A stretch of 6,069 bases of DNA, taken from NCBI GenBank assembly GCA_025453305.1, contig JALOQO010000043.1, forward strand, positions 1 through 6,069. The letters run 5' to 3'. A program made the position numbers and the translations under genes. Positions within the stretch are counted from its first letter, which is position 1. Every line of letters starts with the position of its first letter. Source of the stretch: Patescibacteria group bacterium. Its GTDB lineage: Bacteria; Patescibacteriota; Saccharimonadia; Saccharimonadales; CAIOMD01. Positions 6,015 to 6,069 of this stretch are shown one piece after another. The notes under the pieces were generated by a model. That model saw only the letters and a list, made by a program, of their open reading frames with translations. It did no database searches and was not told the origin of the DNA.

Positions 6015-6035
6015 TACCAGGATATTCGGGAGTAG
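6003..6035 (+). repeat. 33-bp direct repeat, copy 2
   Basis: It is identical to 5695-5727. Here it supplies the last three codons and TGA stop of the nuclease gene (to 6014), the leader hairpin (6005-6022), and then the first ten bases of the intact tRNA. The TATAAT that overlaps the start of copy 1 is not preserved here. Confidence 0.95.
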
Positions 6036-6069
6036 CTCAATGGTGGAGCAAGAAGCTGTTAACTTCGAG
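6026..6069 (+). tRNA. tRNA-Asn(GTT), 3' end beyond the window
   Basis: Positions 1-43 and the following bases of a tRNA are visible. They comprise the acceptor 5' strand TCGGGAG (6026-6032), T8-A9, a D-stem GCTC/GAGC closing a loop with the GG pair (6035-6049), and the anticodon stem AGAAG with CTTCG. The seven-base anticodon loop CTGTTAA has anticodon GTT (6058-6060), specifying asparagine. Four of five anticodon-stem pairs are Watson-Crick; the outer A27-G43 pair is not. The variable loop, T-arm, acceptor 3' strand and any CCA are outside the window, so integrity cannot be judged. It begins 11 nt after the nuclease stop codon and has no promoter of its own in that gap, so it is probably transcribed through the nuclease gene and freed by RNase P. 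Confidence 0.87.

Noticed and set aside
5695..6035. The two 33-bp repeats as CRISPR repeats
   Set aside because: There are only two copies, the spacer is a 275-bp stretch holding a complete gene, and the repeat is clearly tRNA leader and acceptor sequence.

Overview
The window looks like a piece of an AT-rich bacterial genome of Patescibacteria (CPR) type. This is inferred from gene style and not from a marker gene. The signs are compact genes, mostly weak or missing Shine-Dalgarno sequences, GTG starts, a four-helix-bundle S23-family protein, a GtrA protein, a LexA-type DNA-binding domain without its peptidase, and a mini GIY-YIG nuclease beside a tRNA. No long gene contains an in-frame TGA, so the standard bacterial code fits and the TGA-reassigned CPR lineages are unlikely.

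Positions 1-3370 (minus strand) read as one transcription unit: an O-antigen-ligase/polymerase-like membrane protein, then a polyprenyl-phosphate sugar-1-phosphate transferase 5 nt downstream, then an S23 four-helix-bundle gene. The first two belong to cell-surface polysaccharide synthesis: the transferase starts a lipid-linked glycan and the ligase/polymerase polymerises or transfers it. The S23 gene is bordered by G-rich repeats, including a perfect 50-bp tandem duplication, and looks like an added passenger.

Positions 3371-4309 (plus strand) are transcribed divergently from the polysaccharide genes across a 62-bp gap that holds a 9-bp inverted repeat. They encode a GtrA-like four-helix membrane protein, probably handling lipid-linked sugars, overlapped by 8 bp by a LexA-type winged-helix protein that has lost the self-cleaving S24 domain. 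A G-rich intergenic stretch with a G-quadruplex pattern separates these from a convergent two-gene membrane operon (4380-5552, minus strand): a seven-helix glycine-rich TMEM198/DUF4203-like protein with the best ribosome binding site in the window, and a two-helix protein with a bacterial PH-like domain.

Positions 5600-6069 are the most unusual part. A good sigma70-type promoter is followed by a copy of the 5' leader and 5' half of a tRNA-Asn gene whose D-arm is replaced by a perfect 18-bp palindrome. A complete 82-codon GIY-YIG nuclease gene comes next, and then the leader and tRNA-Asn(GTT) 5' half are repeated with a normal D-arm and continue into the anticodon as far as the window end. The homology between the two copies stops exactly before the anticodon. 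The simplest reading is a roughly 305-bp nuclease cassette inserted into a tRNA gene that rebuilt the 5' half of its target, leaving the promoter separated from the intact tRNA.
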